A stretch of 64,000 nucleotides of DNA from Aquisphaera insulae (lineage in GTDB: Bacteria; Planctomycetota; Planctomycetia; Isosphaerales; Isosphaeraceae). Under the pieces are notes generated by a model. The model saw only the letters and a program-made list of their open reading frames with translations, was not told the DNA's origin and ran no database searches. Of this stretch, positions 28,291 to 35,764 are shown in pieces. Location: NCBI RefSeq assembly GCF_011064615.1, contig NZ_JAALJH010000009.1:106048-170047 (forward strand). The letters are read 5' to 3'. The position numbers were made by a program, and so were the translations under genes. How positions within the stretch are numbered: position 1 is the first letter of the stretch; every line of letters begins with the position of its first letter.

Positions 28291-28869
28291 TTGAGACAGG
28301 TCAAGCGGGCCCTCCGCCGATCGGTGATCGCCTCCATCCTGGCCATGGATCCCGCGAAGCGCTCGGGGGAGGAGCAATCGCTCCGGACGCTCTTCGAGGA
28401 ACTCCCGGGCTACCCGAGCGCGACCACGGTCCTGCTCTACGTGAAGGCGTTCCCCGAGGAAATCGACACGGGGCCGCTCCTCGAGTCGGCCATCGCGGCG
28501 GGCAAACGGCTGGCCTGCCCCAGGGTGGATCGGGATCAGGGGCGACTCCGCCTGTTCGTCGTCCGCTCCCTGATCGACGACCTGGCGCCGGGGACCCTGA
28601 ACATCCCCGAGCCCGCCGGACATTGCGAGGAACTGGGGCCCACCGACGTGGACTGGGTCCTCGTGCCGGGGGTCGGCTTCGATCCGAGCTGCTACCGAGT
28701 CGGGCGCGGGGCCGGGCACTACGATCGGCTCCTCCCAAAGCTACGCGTCGATGCGCCCAGGCATGCCCTCGGCTACGAATGCCAGGTTGTCGAAAGACTG
28801 CCGATCGAGGCACACGACGTCCCCATCGATGGCGTCCATACGCCGACCCGGACGTTCGCCCGGGTCTGA
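28291..28869 (+). CDS. ygfA: 5-formyltetrahydrofolate cyclo-ligase
   Basis: The 192-residue cytoplasmic enzyme uses ATP to convert 5-formyl-THF to 5,10-methenyl-THF. Visible motifs are the N-terminal basic helix, ATTVLLYVKAFPEEIDTGPLL, and the C-terminal signature LVPGVGFDPSCYRVGRGAGHYDRLLPK (the G-x-G-x-G-x-Y-D-R block). The start is TTG 28291, with GGGAG six bases upstream; no better ATG precedes it. It sits directly after the 6S RNA, an arrangement conserved in many bacteria. Confidence 0.92.
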   Translation: MRQVKRALRRSVIASILAMDPAKRSGEEQSLRTLFEELPGYPSATTVLLYVKAFPEEIDTGPLLESAIAAGKRLACPRVDRDQGRLRLFVVRSLIDDLAPGTLNIPEPAGHCEELGPTDVDWVLVPGVGFDPSCYRVGRGAGHYDRLLPKLRVDAPRHALGYECQVVERLPIEAHDVPIDGVHTPTRTFARV

Positions 28870-28878
28870 GGGGGTTCA

Positions 28879-30150
28879 TCAGGGGTTAGCCCTGACGACT
28901 TCCGGAGGCTTGCTGTAGGCTTCGAAGGCTTCGCGAAGCTTGGCGTTCGAGGCATCGCCCGGGTGGAGGATCACGCGATACCGGAGCCGCATCTCCTCGC
29001 CGGCCGGAAGCGTGAAGTCGCCCGACTTGCCGACGCCGAAGTCGTGCCAGCCGAACGGATTGGCCGCGAAGAGGCCGTAGGTTCGGACGTGCCAGGTGGT
29101 CGGGTAGCGGAAGCTCTCGGGATGGTTCAGGATCGCGATTCCCACCTCGCGTTTGGCCTTCGCTTGCTGCGCGGCATCCCGGGGTATCAGCGTCTCCCGA
29201 TGATCGACGGGCCCGCTGTAGTCGACCCAGGGGGACGGCTTGCCCCAGGCGGCGTCATCCGTCAGCCCTTCCGCGTTGACGATCTTGCCGCCGAGCTTCT
29301 TGTTCACGTCCATCGTCGAGGCGACGCGGAGCCCGAAGCTCCCCTCCTTGGTGTCGCCGAACGTGACGGGGCCGGCGGTGGCCTTGAGCGTCACGTCGAA
29401 ATCGACGATGCGGGCATCCTGCGTCGAGAAGAAGGTGAGCACGCGTTCGTCATCGAGGACCTTCTTGCCGTCGGGCCCGATCCACTCGTCCGTAGTCCTC
29501 AGGCGAGCCAGAATGGGGCCCGAGACGACCGTCTTCCGGGCGGTCTCCCGAATCGTCCCGTGCCCCTGAGTCTCCGACCAGAAGTCGATCCCGTTGACCT
29601 TGCCGTGGGTGAACCAGAATGAGCGCTGGTGGGGATGGTCCCGGTCCTCGCCGGCGACGTCCTCCATGGGGAAGGCCCGTGTGTAGCGGGCCCCCGTCGG
29701 CCCGATGACGGGGAACAGGTAAGGCTTGGCCCCGCCGTCGGAATGGTACTCGGCAAAGAGATCATTCCCATCCGCGTGGTCGTCCCTGATCTTCACCACC
29801 AGGTCGTGGCCTCGGGGCTCGATCGAAAACCGCGGCGGCGCGTTTCGGAGCTCCTCGGATGCGAGGCCGAGGTCAACTCGCGCGGGGACGTCTCCAGGAT
29901 ACAGGAGCATGCCGACCCAGGTCCGACCGTTATCCTCGAAGACCTGAGCGACCTCGAATACGCCCCCTCGATCACGTTGTAAGAAGTAGACGCCGGGGCG
30001 AAGAGCCTGTTCCAGCGGCGCGACCACGGGAGCCATGCAACCCAACCTCTGTCCACGCATCGCGAGGGTTCGGGCATCGTCGGCAGCGGCGGGCCCACTC
30101 GCTCGGAGCCAGCCAATCGCGAGGAGCAAGGCAAATCGAGGTCGCATCAT
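28879..30150 (-). CDS. DUF6807 (PmoA-family) secreted protein
   Basis: The 423-residue product has a signal peptide (about 1-23, ending GPAAA). Its body is beta-rich and resembles the planctomycete family annotated as PmoA/methane-oxygenase-like (DUF6807): DHPHQRSFWFTHGKVNGIDFW, then VTFGDTKEGSFGLRVAS and NHPESFRYPTTWHVRTYGLFAANPFG, each containing conserved His and Gly. No methane oxidation is implied; the family name is historical, and members often occur with carbohydrate-degradation genes. I chose ATG 30150 for the signal peptide. The reading frame stays open further upstream, but that part is antisense to the RRM gene. Confidence 0.85.
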   Translation of the reverse strand: MMRPRFALLLAIGWLRASGPAAADDARTLAMRGQRLGCMAPVVAPLEQALRPGVYFLQRDRGGVFEVAQVFEDNGRTWVGMLLYPGDVPARVDLGLASEELRNAPPRFSIEPRGHDLVVKIRDDHADGNDLFAEYHSDGGAKPYLFPVIGPTGARYTRAFPMEDVAGEDRDHPHQRSFWFTHGKVNGIDFWSETQGHGTIRETARKTVVSGPILARLRTTDEWIGPDGKKVLDDERVLTFFSTQDARIVDFDVTLKATAGPVTFGDTKEGSFGLRVASTMDVNKKLGGKIVNAEGLTDDAAWGKPSPWVDYSGPVDHRETLIPRDAAQQAKAKREVGIAILNHPESFRYPTTWHVRTYGLFAANPFGWHDFGVGKSGDFTLPAGEEMRLRYRVILHPGDASNAKLREAFEAYSKPPEVVRANP

Positions 30151-30372
30151 CACGTCGGCCCGCCCTGGTTTTTTTCGTTGAACAGGTTGAACGATCCGTT
30201 TATAGTGCAAACGCTCCGATAGTTTGGTCATGCGTCGTTCCTGGGAACGGCGGATCATGGCCGCTCGGCTCGGAGTGGAACCGCCCAAGGGTCCGATCGG
30301 GTGAGTCTGGCGGGTCCGGATAGGGATGTCAACCCGATGCTCCGGCCGGTGGGGCGCCTCTTGCGGGCGAGT

Positions 30373-30756
30373 ATGATGGCGAAGCGGCTTTACGTCGGGA
30401 ACTTGAAGTACACCGTGACCTCGGAACAGCTCCAGGAGATCTTCGAGCAGTTCGGCTCGGTCTCCTCGGCCCAGGTCCTCAGCGATCGCGACACCGGCCG
30501 CAGTCGCGGCTTCGGTTTCGTCGAGATGCCCAACGACGACGAGGCGCAGGCCGCCATCGATACGCTCGATGGCCAGGACCACGACGGCCGCAGGCTGACC
30601 GTGAACGAGGCGCGGCCCCGGACCTCCGGCGGCGGCGGCGGTGGTTATCGCGGCGGCGGTGGCGGCTATGGCGGAGGTGGAGGCGGCGGCTATGGCGGAG
30701 GTGGAGGCGGCGGCTACCGTGGCGGCGGTGGCGGCGGCGGATACGACGATTATTGA
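30373..30756 (+). CDS. Glycine-rich RRM RNA-binding protein
   Basis: The 127-residue protein has one RNA-recognition motif (about 4-82). RNP2 is LYVGNL at 6-11, and RNP1 is RGFGFVEM at about 47-54. A tail follows, made almost wholly of Gly, with Tyr and Arg (RGG/YGG repeats, about 90-124). It resembles cyanobacterial and planctomycete cold-inducible Rbp proteins. The role is probably single-stranded RNA binding or chaperoning; the tail may promote condensation (inference). The start is ATG 30373 or the adjacent 30376. Confidence 0.92.
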   Translation: MMAKRLYVGNLKYTVTSEQLQEIFEQFGSVSSAQVLSDRDTGRSRGFGFVEMPNDDEAQAAIDTLDGQDHDGRRLTVNEARPRTSGGGGGGYRGGGGGYGGGGGGGYGGGGGGGYRGGGGGGGYDDY

Positions 30757-30809
30757 TCGAGCCCCTTCGACCGCCAACACGCGTCCGTCCTCCCGGGATC
30801 TCAGCCAGC

Positions 30810-31085
30810 ATGTCCGACTCATCATCCAGCGCGGCCCATGCGGAGGATGCCCCGGCGCTCCTCCGCCGCATCGAGGCCGTCCTCGATCGCGAGGTTCGCC
30901 CCTCGCTTCGGGAAGATGGCGGTGACATGGCGGTGGTGGGAATCGACGAGGACCACATCGTCCAGGTCCGCCTCCTGGGGGCCTGCCAGGGCTGCACCTC
31001 ATCGATCATCACGCTGACGATGCTGGCCGAGAGGGCCGTGAAGGCCGAGGTCCCCGAGGTTCGCTTCCTGGAAGCGGTGCCCTGA
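30810..31085 (+). CDS. NifU C-terminal-domain Fe-S scaffold protein
   Basis: The 91-residue protein is a stand-alone NifU C-terminal domain. It has RPSLREDGGDMAVVGIDED followed by GACQGCTSSIITL, with Cys59 and Cys62 binding a bridging Fe-S cluster. Such proteins (Nfu type) carry clusters to apo-targets. It is followed two bases later by hemW, a [4Fe-4S] radical-SAM enzyme, so cluster delivery to HemW is a plausible link (inference). Confidence 0.9.
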   Translation: MSDSSSSAAHAEDAPALLRRIEAVLDREVRPSLREDGGDMAVVGIDEDHIVQVRLLGACQGCTSSIITLTMLAERAVKAEVPEVRFLEAVP

Positions 31086-31087
31086 TC

Positions 31088-32278
31088 GTGGGAACCGCCC
31101 TGCGTCCGCCATCATCAGCGATCGCGACAGCCCCCTCCGGCCCCCCATGGATCTGGCCGCGAGCGGCCTATATTCACATCCCCTTCTGTGCTCACAAGTG
31201 CGGCTATTGCGACTTCGCGTCGCTCGCCGGCGCGGATGATCAGGCCGATCGCTATCTCGACGCCCTGGAGGCGGAGATCGCGATGAGCCTGGACGGACCG
31301 CAACCCGTCGACACGATCTTCGTCGGCGGCGGCACGCCCACGCGGCTGGAGGCCCGACAGCTCGAGCGGCTGGTGGCGATCCTGGGCCGCTGGTTCCTCC
31401 TGACGCCCGGGGGCGAGTGGACCTTCGAGGCGAATCCCGGCACCCTGGATGAAGAGAAGGCCGACGTCCTGGCCAGGGCCGGCGTGAACCGGATCAGCCT
31501 GGGCGCCCAGTCGTTCCAGCCGGACCTGCTCCGCGTGCTGGAGCGGAATCACGGGCCGGACGAGGTGGCCCGGGCGCTCGCGCTGGTGAAGCCGCGATTC
31601 CCGCGCTGGTCGCTCGACCTGATCTTCGGAGTCCCCGGCTCGACACTCGAGCAATGCGAGCGCGACATCGCCGGGGCGCTCGAGTTCGGGCCATCGCATC
31701 TGTCCTGCTACGGTCTCGTCTACGAGAAGGGGACAAGTCTCTGGAAGCAATGGCAAGCGGGGCAGGTGGTCGCCGTGGAGGAGGACGTGGAGCGGGCGAT
31801 GTACGAGCTCGTCATCGACCGGCTCGCCGCCGCGGGGCTGGGGATGTACGAGATCTCGAACTACGCCCGACCGGGCGACGAATCGCGGCACAACCTCGTC
31901 TACTGGGCGAACGACGCCTACTTCGGATTCGGCCTCGGCGCGGCCCGGTATGTTGAAGGGACTCGCTCCGTGAACACCAGGGACCTGCCGGCCTATCTCC
32001 GCAGGATCGAGGCCGGCCAACCGCCGGGGGGACCGTCCGAGACGCTCGACGCGCCGGGGCGTGCCCGCGAGACCGCGATGCTGATGCTCCGGCGGACCAT
32101 CCTCGGGATCGACCGTGCCGACTACCTGTCGAGGACCGGATATTCCCTCGACGAGATCGGCGGCGAGGCCGTGACGCGATTCGCCCGGGAGGGGCTCCTC
32201 GAGGACGACGGCCGGCGAGTCCGCCTGACCCGCGAGGGCCGGTTTCTCGCCGATCGCGTCCTCTGCGAGTTCGTCTGA
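31088..32278 (+). CDS. hemW: HemW-like radical SAM haem chaperone
   Basis: The 396-residue protein has the radical-SAM cluster motif CAHKCGYC (Cys34, Cys38, Cys41) just after YIHIPF. It also has FVGGGTPTRL, FEANPGTL, RISLGAQSF and a C-terminal HemN-like winged domain. The HNLVYWANDAYFGFGLGA segment is typical of HemW rather than oxygen-independent coproporphyrinogen oxidase HemN. HemW inserts haem into respiratory enzymes. The start is GTG 31088, two bases after the NifU-domain gene, so the two are co-transcribed. Confidence 0.92.
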   Translation: MGTALRPPSSAIATAPSGPPWIWPRAAYIHIPFCAHKCGYCDFASLAGADDQADRYLDALEAEIAMSLDGPQPVDTIFVGGGTPTRLEARQLERLVAILGRWFLLTPGGEWTFEANPGTLDEEKADVLARAGVNRISLGAQSFQPDLLRVLERNHGPDEVARALALVKPRFPRWSLDLIFGVPGSTLEQCERDIAGALEFGPSHLSCYGLVYEKGTSLWKQWQAGQVVAVEEDVERAMYELVIDRLAAAGLGMYEISNYARPGDESRHNLVYWANDAYFGFGLGAARYVEGTRSVNTRDLPAYLRRIEAGQPPGGPSETLDAPGRARETAMLMLRRTILGIDRADYLSRTGYSLDEIGGEAVTRFAREGLLEDDGRRVRLTREGRFLADRVLCEFV

Positions 32279-32302
32279 ACGGGTCGATTCATGCTCAGAG
32301 CA

Positions 32303-33193
32303 TTATCCACGCTGGCGGAGCTTGCCGGCACGGGCCGCCAGGTTGAGGGCGGCGGTCTGGAAGAGGCCGCGAGCATTGGCGCCGGCCTCGTGGTAGCTCT
32401 CGGCGAAACCCTCCGCCTTGGTCCAGGTCACGATCTCCTGGATCCGGCTGGCCATCAGCTCGAGCATCTCATCGATGGTCGGTGCCGCGACCTCGGCGGG
32501 CGCCTGGGTGGCGGCGATCCGCGGGTCGGTACCCCCCTGGAAGTGGACTTCCTCGGCGATCGATCCCTTGCCGCGGGATTTCGCGGGGGCCTCATCCTCA
32601 TGGACCACGGCCCCGCCCATGCCCCGCCGGCCGCGCTCGGTCCGGGTGTCTCCGTCGTCCTCGACGGGTTCGGACTCGACGCGTTCCGCCTTCGGCCGGG
32701 GGATGCCGGCGGACGTGTAGAGCTTGCCGTCGGCACCGACTCGCCCCGGGCTGTTGGGGATCTCGTTGCCCTCGACGAGCCGCTTCCGTATGTTGAAGAC
32801 CAGCTCACGACTGACGGCCAGCTCCTGGGCCATCCGCCGGTCCGACCAGTCGTGATGGAGCTTGAGCTTGACCTCGACGGCACGCCGCCGCTCGGCCCGC
32901 GTCAGGGGCAGTCCGTGGAACAGGTTGATGCCGGCCGCGAAGTCGAGTGCCTCGGTGAAGGTGCCCGAACGGATCTCCGCGGGGATCGTCCGCTTGCCCA
33001 GCATGATGGCCGCGGCGTGGCGATGGAAGCCGTCGGCCAGCAGGAGCTTGCCGTCGACCTCGTAGATGGTGACCGGTGGCAGCCGCTCCCACGAGTCGGC
33101 ATAGCGCTCGACCGTGAAGTCGTCGAGGCGGTCCCTCAGGTAGAGGTTCTGATCGAGGATCAGGTCGTTCAAGGCGACGTTGCGTATATCCAT
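32303..33193 (-). CDS. ParB/Srx-fold DNA-binding-like protein
   Basis: The 296-residue protein has an N-terminal ParB/sulfiredoxin-fold domain (about 1-90) with LLLADGFHRHAAAIMLGK, followed by a helical segment (about 95-135, AERRRAVEVKLKLHHDWSDRRMAQELAVSRELVFNIRKR, which has a helix-turn-helix look). A low-complexity charged middle and a C-terminal helical tail follow. It lacks the full chromosomal ParB architecture. It is likely a ParB-like DNA-binding or CTP-using regulator; the target is unknown. It is convergent with hemW (24 bases apart) and divergent from the RmlD-like gene. Confidence 0.8.
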   Translation of the reverse strand: MDIRNVALNDLILDQNLYLRDRLDDFTVERYADSWERLPPVTIYEVDGKLLLADGFHRHAAAIMLGKRTIPAEIRSGTFTEALDFAAGINLFHGLPLTRAERRRAVEVKLKLHHDWSDRRMAQELAVSRELVFNIRKRLVEGNEIPNSPGRVGADGKLYTSAGIPRPKAERVESEPVEDDGDTRTERGRRGMGGAVVHEDEAPAKSRGKGSIAEEVHFQGGTDPRIAATQAPAEVAAPTIDEMLELMASRIQEIVTWTKAEGFAESYHEAGANARGLFQTAALNLAARAGKLRQRG

Positions 33194-33345
33194 CGCAGCC
33201 GCTCCAGCGTTGCCGGCGAACGTTCATCGAGGTGGCGGTCCCTGGCTAGTCCACGAACCCGTTGGTCACTCGATCGGGTGCGGCGACGACGCGTCTTGCG
33301 TCGCTCCTGGAAAGAAATCCGGTCCCCTTACCGAGGCTGAGGACC

Positions 33346-34224
33346 ATGCGGATTCTCATCACGGGAGCGAGCGGACAGCTCGGTTCATATCTGCGGGATG
33401 AATGGCTTTCGCAGGGCAGCGACGAGATCACCGGCTGGTGCCATCGACCCGGCGCGGATCGTCCCGGGCCGGCGTCATCCCCGGTCGACCTGACCGACGA
33501 CCGGGCCGTCGAGGAGGCCCTGCGGGAGGCCGATCCGGAGGTCGTGATCCATCTCGCGGCGATGAGCGCCGCGGATGCCGTCCGCCGCGATCCGGAGCTC
33601 GGCCGGGCGGTCAACGTGCTGGCGACCGAACGCATCGCCCGCTGGTGCGGCGAGCGGGACCGCAGGCTCATCTTCGCCTCCACGGACATGGTCTTCGACG
33701 GCGAACGCGGCGGCTATCGCGAGCAGGATCCCGCGTGCCCCATCCTCGAATACGGGCGCACCAAGGCCGAGGCGGAGCGAGCGGTCCTGGCGATTCCTCA
33801 CGGCGTCGTCGCGCGGATCAGCCTGCTCTACGGCCCGTCCCGGAGCGGCCGGGAGTCGTTCTTCGACCGAGCCATCGCGGCCCTCCGCCGGGGGGAATCG
33901 CAGACGTTCTTCGAGGATGAATTCCGGACGCCGCTCCATTACGCAATCGCCTCCCGGGCGCTGGCCGGCCTGGCAACCACCGACTTCGCCGGGATCATCC
34001 ACCTGGGCGGTCCCGAACGAGTCAGCCGGTTCGAACTGATGACTCGCGTGGCCCACCGCCTGGGACTCGACCAGGGGCTCGTCCGCGGGAATCGTCGAGC
34101 GGACGTCGCCGCGGCCGAGCCCCGCCCGGCGGACCTGTCGCTGGACACGACCCGGCTTGCGCAGGTCCTCCCCTTGCTGGATCGGCCGACCATCGAGGGA
34201 TCGCTCGAAATCTCAAACGGTTGA
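33346..34224 (+). CDS. RmlD-like NAD(P)-dependent sugar reductase
   Basis: The 292-residue short-chain dehydrogenase has the nucleotide-binding ITGASGQLGSY at the N terminus, HLAAMSAADAVRRDP, the STDMVFDGERGGYRE segment, and the catalytic YGRTK. It fits the dTDP-4-dehydrorhamnose reductase (RmlD) family. MAT2B-type regulators are alternatives. The other rml genes are not nearby. ATG 33346 begins the Rossmann motif and has GAGG upstream. Its last 12 bases overlap the end of the convergent permease gene. Confidence 0.87.
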   Translation: MRILITGASGQLGSYLRDEWLSQGSDEITGWCHRPGADRPGPASSPVDLTDDRAVEEALREADPEVVIHLAAMSAADAVRRDPELGRAVNVLATERIARWCGERDRRLIFASTDMVFDGERGGYREQDPACPILEYGRTKAEAERAVLAIPHGVVARISLLYGPSRSGRESFFDRAIAALRRGESQTFFEDEFRTPLHYAIASRALAGLATTDFAGIIHLGGPERVSRFELMTRVAHRLGLDQGLVRGNRRADVAAAEPRPADLSLDTTRLAQVLPLLDRPTIEGSLEISNG

Positions 34225-35721
34225 GCCTCGGCTGATCTCCGGCTCATCGCCCCGCTTCAGGATGGCGAACGCCGGGATGCCCAGGAGGATCAGGCCGGCG
34301 CCGACGATGGCCTGCACGCGGCTCTGCTCGTTGATCAGCATGCTCCCCAGGAAGATCACCGAGACGATCACGTAAAGGATGGGCGTGATCGGATATCCCC
34401 AGGTCCGGTAGGGGCGCTCGAGATCGGGGTACTTCGCTCGCAGGACGAAGACGCTGGAGATCGCCAGGAGATAGAACAGGTTGGCCCCGAAGATCACGTA
34501 GGTCAGCAGGATGTCGTACAGCGGCGTCTCGTGCAGCTTGATCCATGCGGCCGAGAGCCAGGCGGCCGGGCCGGTCGAGTCGACGGCCGCCGCGGGCGCC
34601 TTCCCCGCGACGATCGCGGTCCCCACGACGACGAGCATGCTGGCCCACAGGCCCTGCGCGAGCACGGCGTTGGCCGGCGTCTGGAACCTCGGATGAATCC
34701 GCCCCAGAGCCGGCGGCAGGAGCCCATCCCGAGCCATCGCGAAGTAGGCACGCGGGCCTGTCAGAGCGTTGCCGTTGAGCGAGATGAACGTCGAGCACAT
34801 GACCAGCATCGAGATCGCCACCACCCCGGGCTGCCCCAGCAGCTCCTGGCAATAGACCGCCGCGACCGCCTTCTCGATCCTCCCCCGCGGGTCGTTCGCG
34901 GCCGCGATGTCGCCGAGGGGGAGGACGAAGTGGTAGGCGAGCGTCATGGACAGGTAGACGGCGATCAGCGAGCCCATGCCCAGGATGAGCGCCCGCGGGA
35001 TGTTCCGGCCGGGCTCGCGGACCTCCTCGGCGAGCGGCGTGACGTTGATCCAGCCGTCGTAGGCCCAGAGGACGTGGACCATGGCGGCCAGCATCGCCAT
35101 CACGACCGACGTGTTCCAGGCCTGCGGCCAGATCGGCGAGAGGTTCTCCGCGCCGCCCCGTCGGAGGATCAAGGGGAGCGCGATCAGGGCGAGGACCCCG
35201 CCGACCTTGAGGAAGGTCCCGAACACCTGCAAGGCGCCGCCGCGCCGGGTCCCCAGGATGTTCACCGCGGTGACGATCGCGATGGCGGTGATCGCCACCA
35301 GGCCCTGCCAGACCTTGCCGTCGATCCCGTCCGGCGGGCCGACGAGCTGGATGAAGTAGCGGGAGAAGGCCGCGGCCAGGGTCGCCATGGACCCCGTCCG
35401 CTCGATCGTGAACTCGGTCCAGCCGAAGAGGAACGCCGGCAATCGGCCGTAGGCCGCCCGGAGGTAGACGTAAGGCCCCCCGGCCTGCGGCATCATCGCG
35501 CCGAGCTCCGCCAGGGTCAACGCCCCCAGGCCGCTGAGGATGCCCGCCACGATCCAGACCAGGAGGATGCCCCCGACGAACGGCACGTCGTGGGCCACGC
35601 TCGCCGGCACCATGAAGATCCCCGAACCGATCACGCAGCCGACGACCACGCAGAAGGCGGCCACGGGGCCGAGCACCCTCGGCAGGACGTGGCGATCGAC
35701 CGAAGCAGGAACTTCCGGCAT
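34213..35721 (-). CDS. APC-family amino-acid permease
   Basis: This 502-residue, 12-helix inner-membrane transporter has the APC-family start (VVVGCVIGSGIFMVPASVA), GALTLAELGAMMPQAGGPYVYLR, FGWTEF and YDGWINVTPLAEEVREPGRNIPRAL. These fit LAT-like exchangers or basic/neutral amino-acid permeases; the substrate cannot be fixed. A long loop between helices 8 and 9 contains Ala-rich sequence (about 375-400). The start is ATG 35721, with GAGG eight bases upstream. It precedes no other gene; the M28 peptidase upstream may share its transcript. Confidence 0.9.
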   Translation of the reverse strand: MPEVPASVDRHVLPRVLGPVAAFCVVVGCVIGSGIFMVPASVAHDVPFVGGILLVWIVAGILSGLGALTLAELGAMMPQAGGPYVYLRAAYGRLPAFLFGWTEFTIERTGSMATLAAAFSRYFIQLVGPPDGIDGKVWQGLVAITAIAIVTAVNILGTRRGGALQVFGTFLKVGGVLALIALPLILRRGGAENLSPIWPQAWNTSVVMAMLAAMVHVLWAYDGWINVTPLAEEVREPGRNIPRALILGMGSLIAVYLSMTLAYHFVLPLGDIAAANDPRGRIEKAVAAVYCQELLGQPGVVAISMLVMCSTFISLNGNALTGPRAYFAMARDGLLPPALGRIHPRFQTPANAVLAQGLWASMLVVVGTAIVAGKAPAAAVDSTGPAAWLSAAWIKLHETPLYDILLTYVIFGANLFYLLAISSVFVLRAKYPDLERPYRTWGYPITPILYVIVSVIFLGSMLINEQSRVQAIVGAGLILLGIPAFAILKRGDEPEISRGSTV

Positions 35722-35764
35722 CAAAACATCCTCATCTCATGCGTCGTGGATTCAGTCCGAGGCG

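Noticed and set aside
28879..30150. Methane monooxygenase subunit suggested by the PmoA family name
   Set aside because: It has a signal peptide and a soluble beta-rich body with no membrane helices of particulate methane monooxygenase. It is the DUF6807 family.
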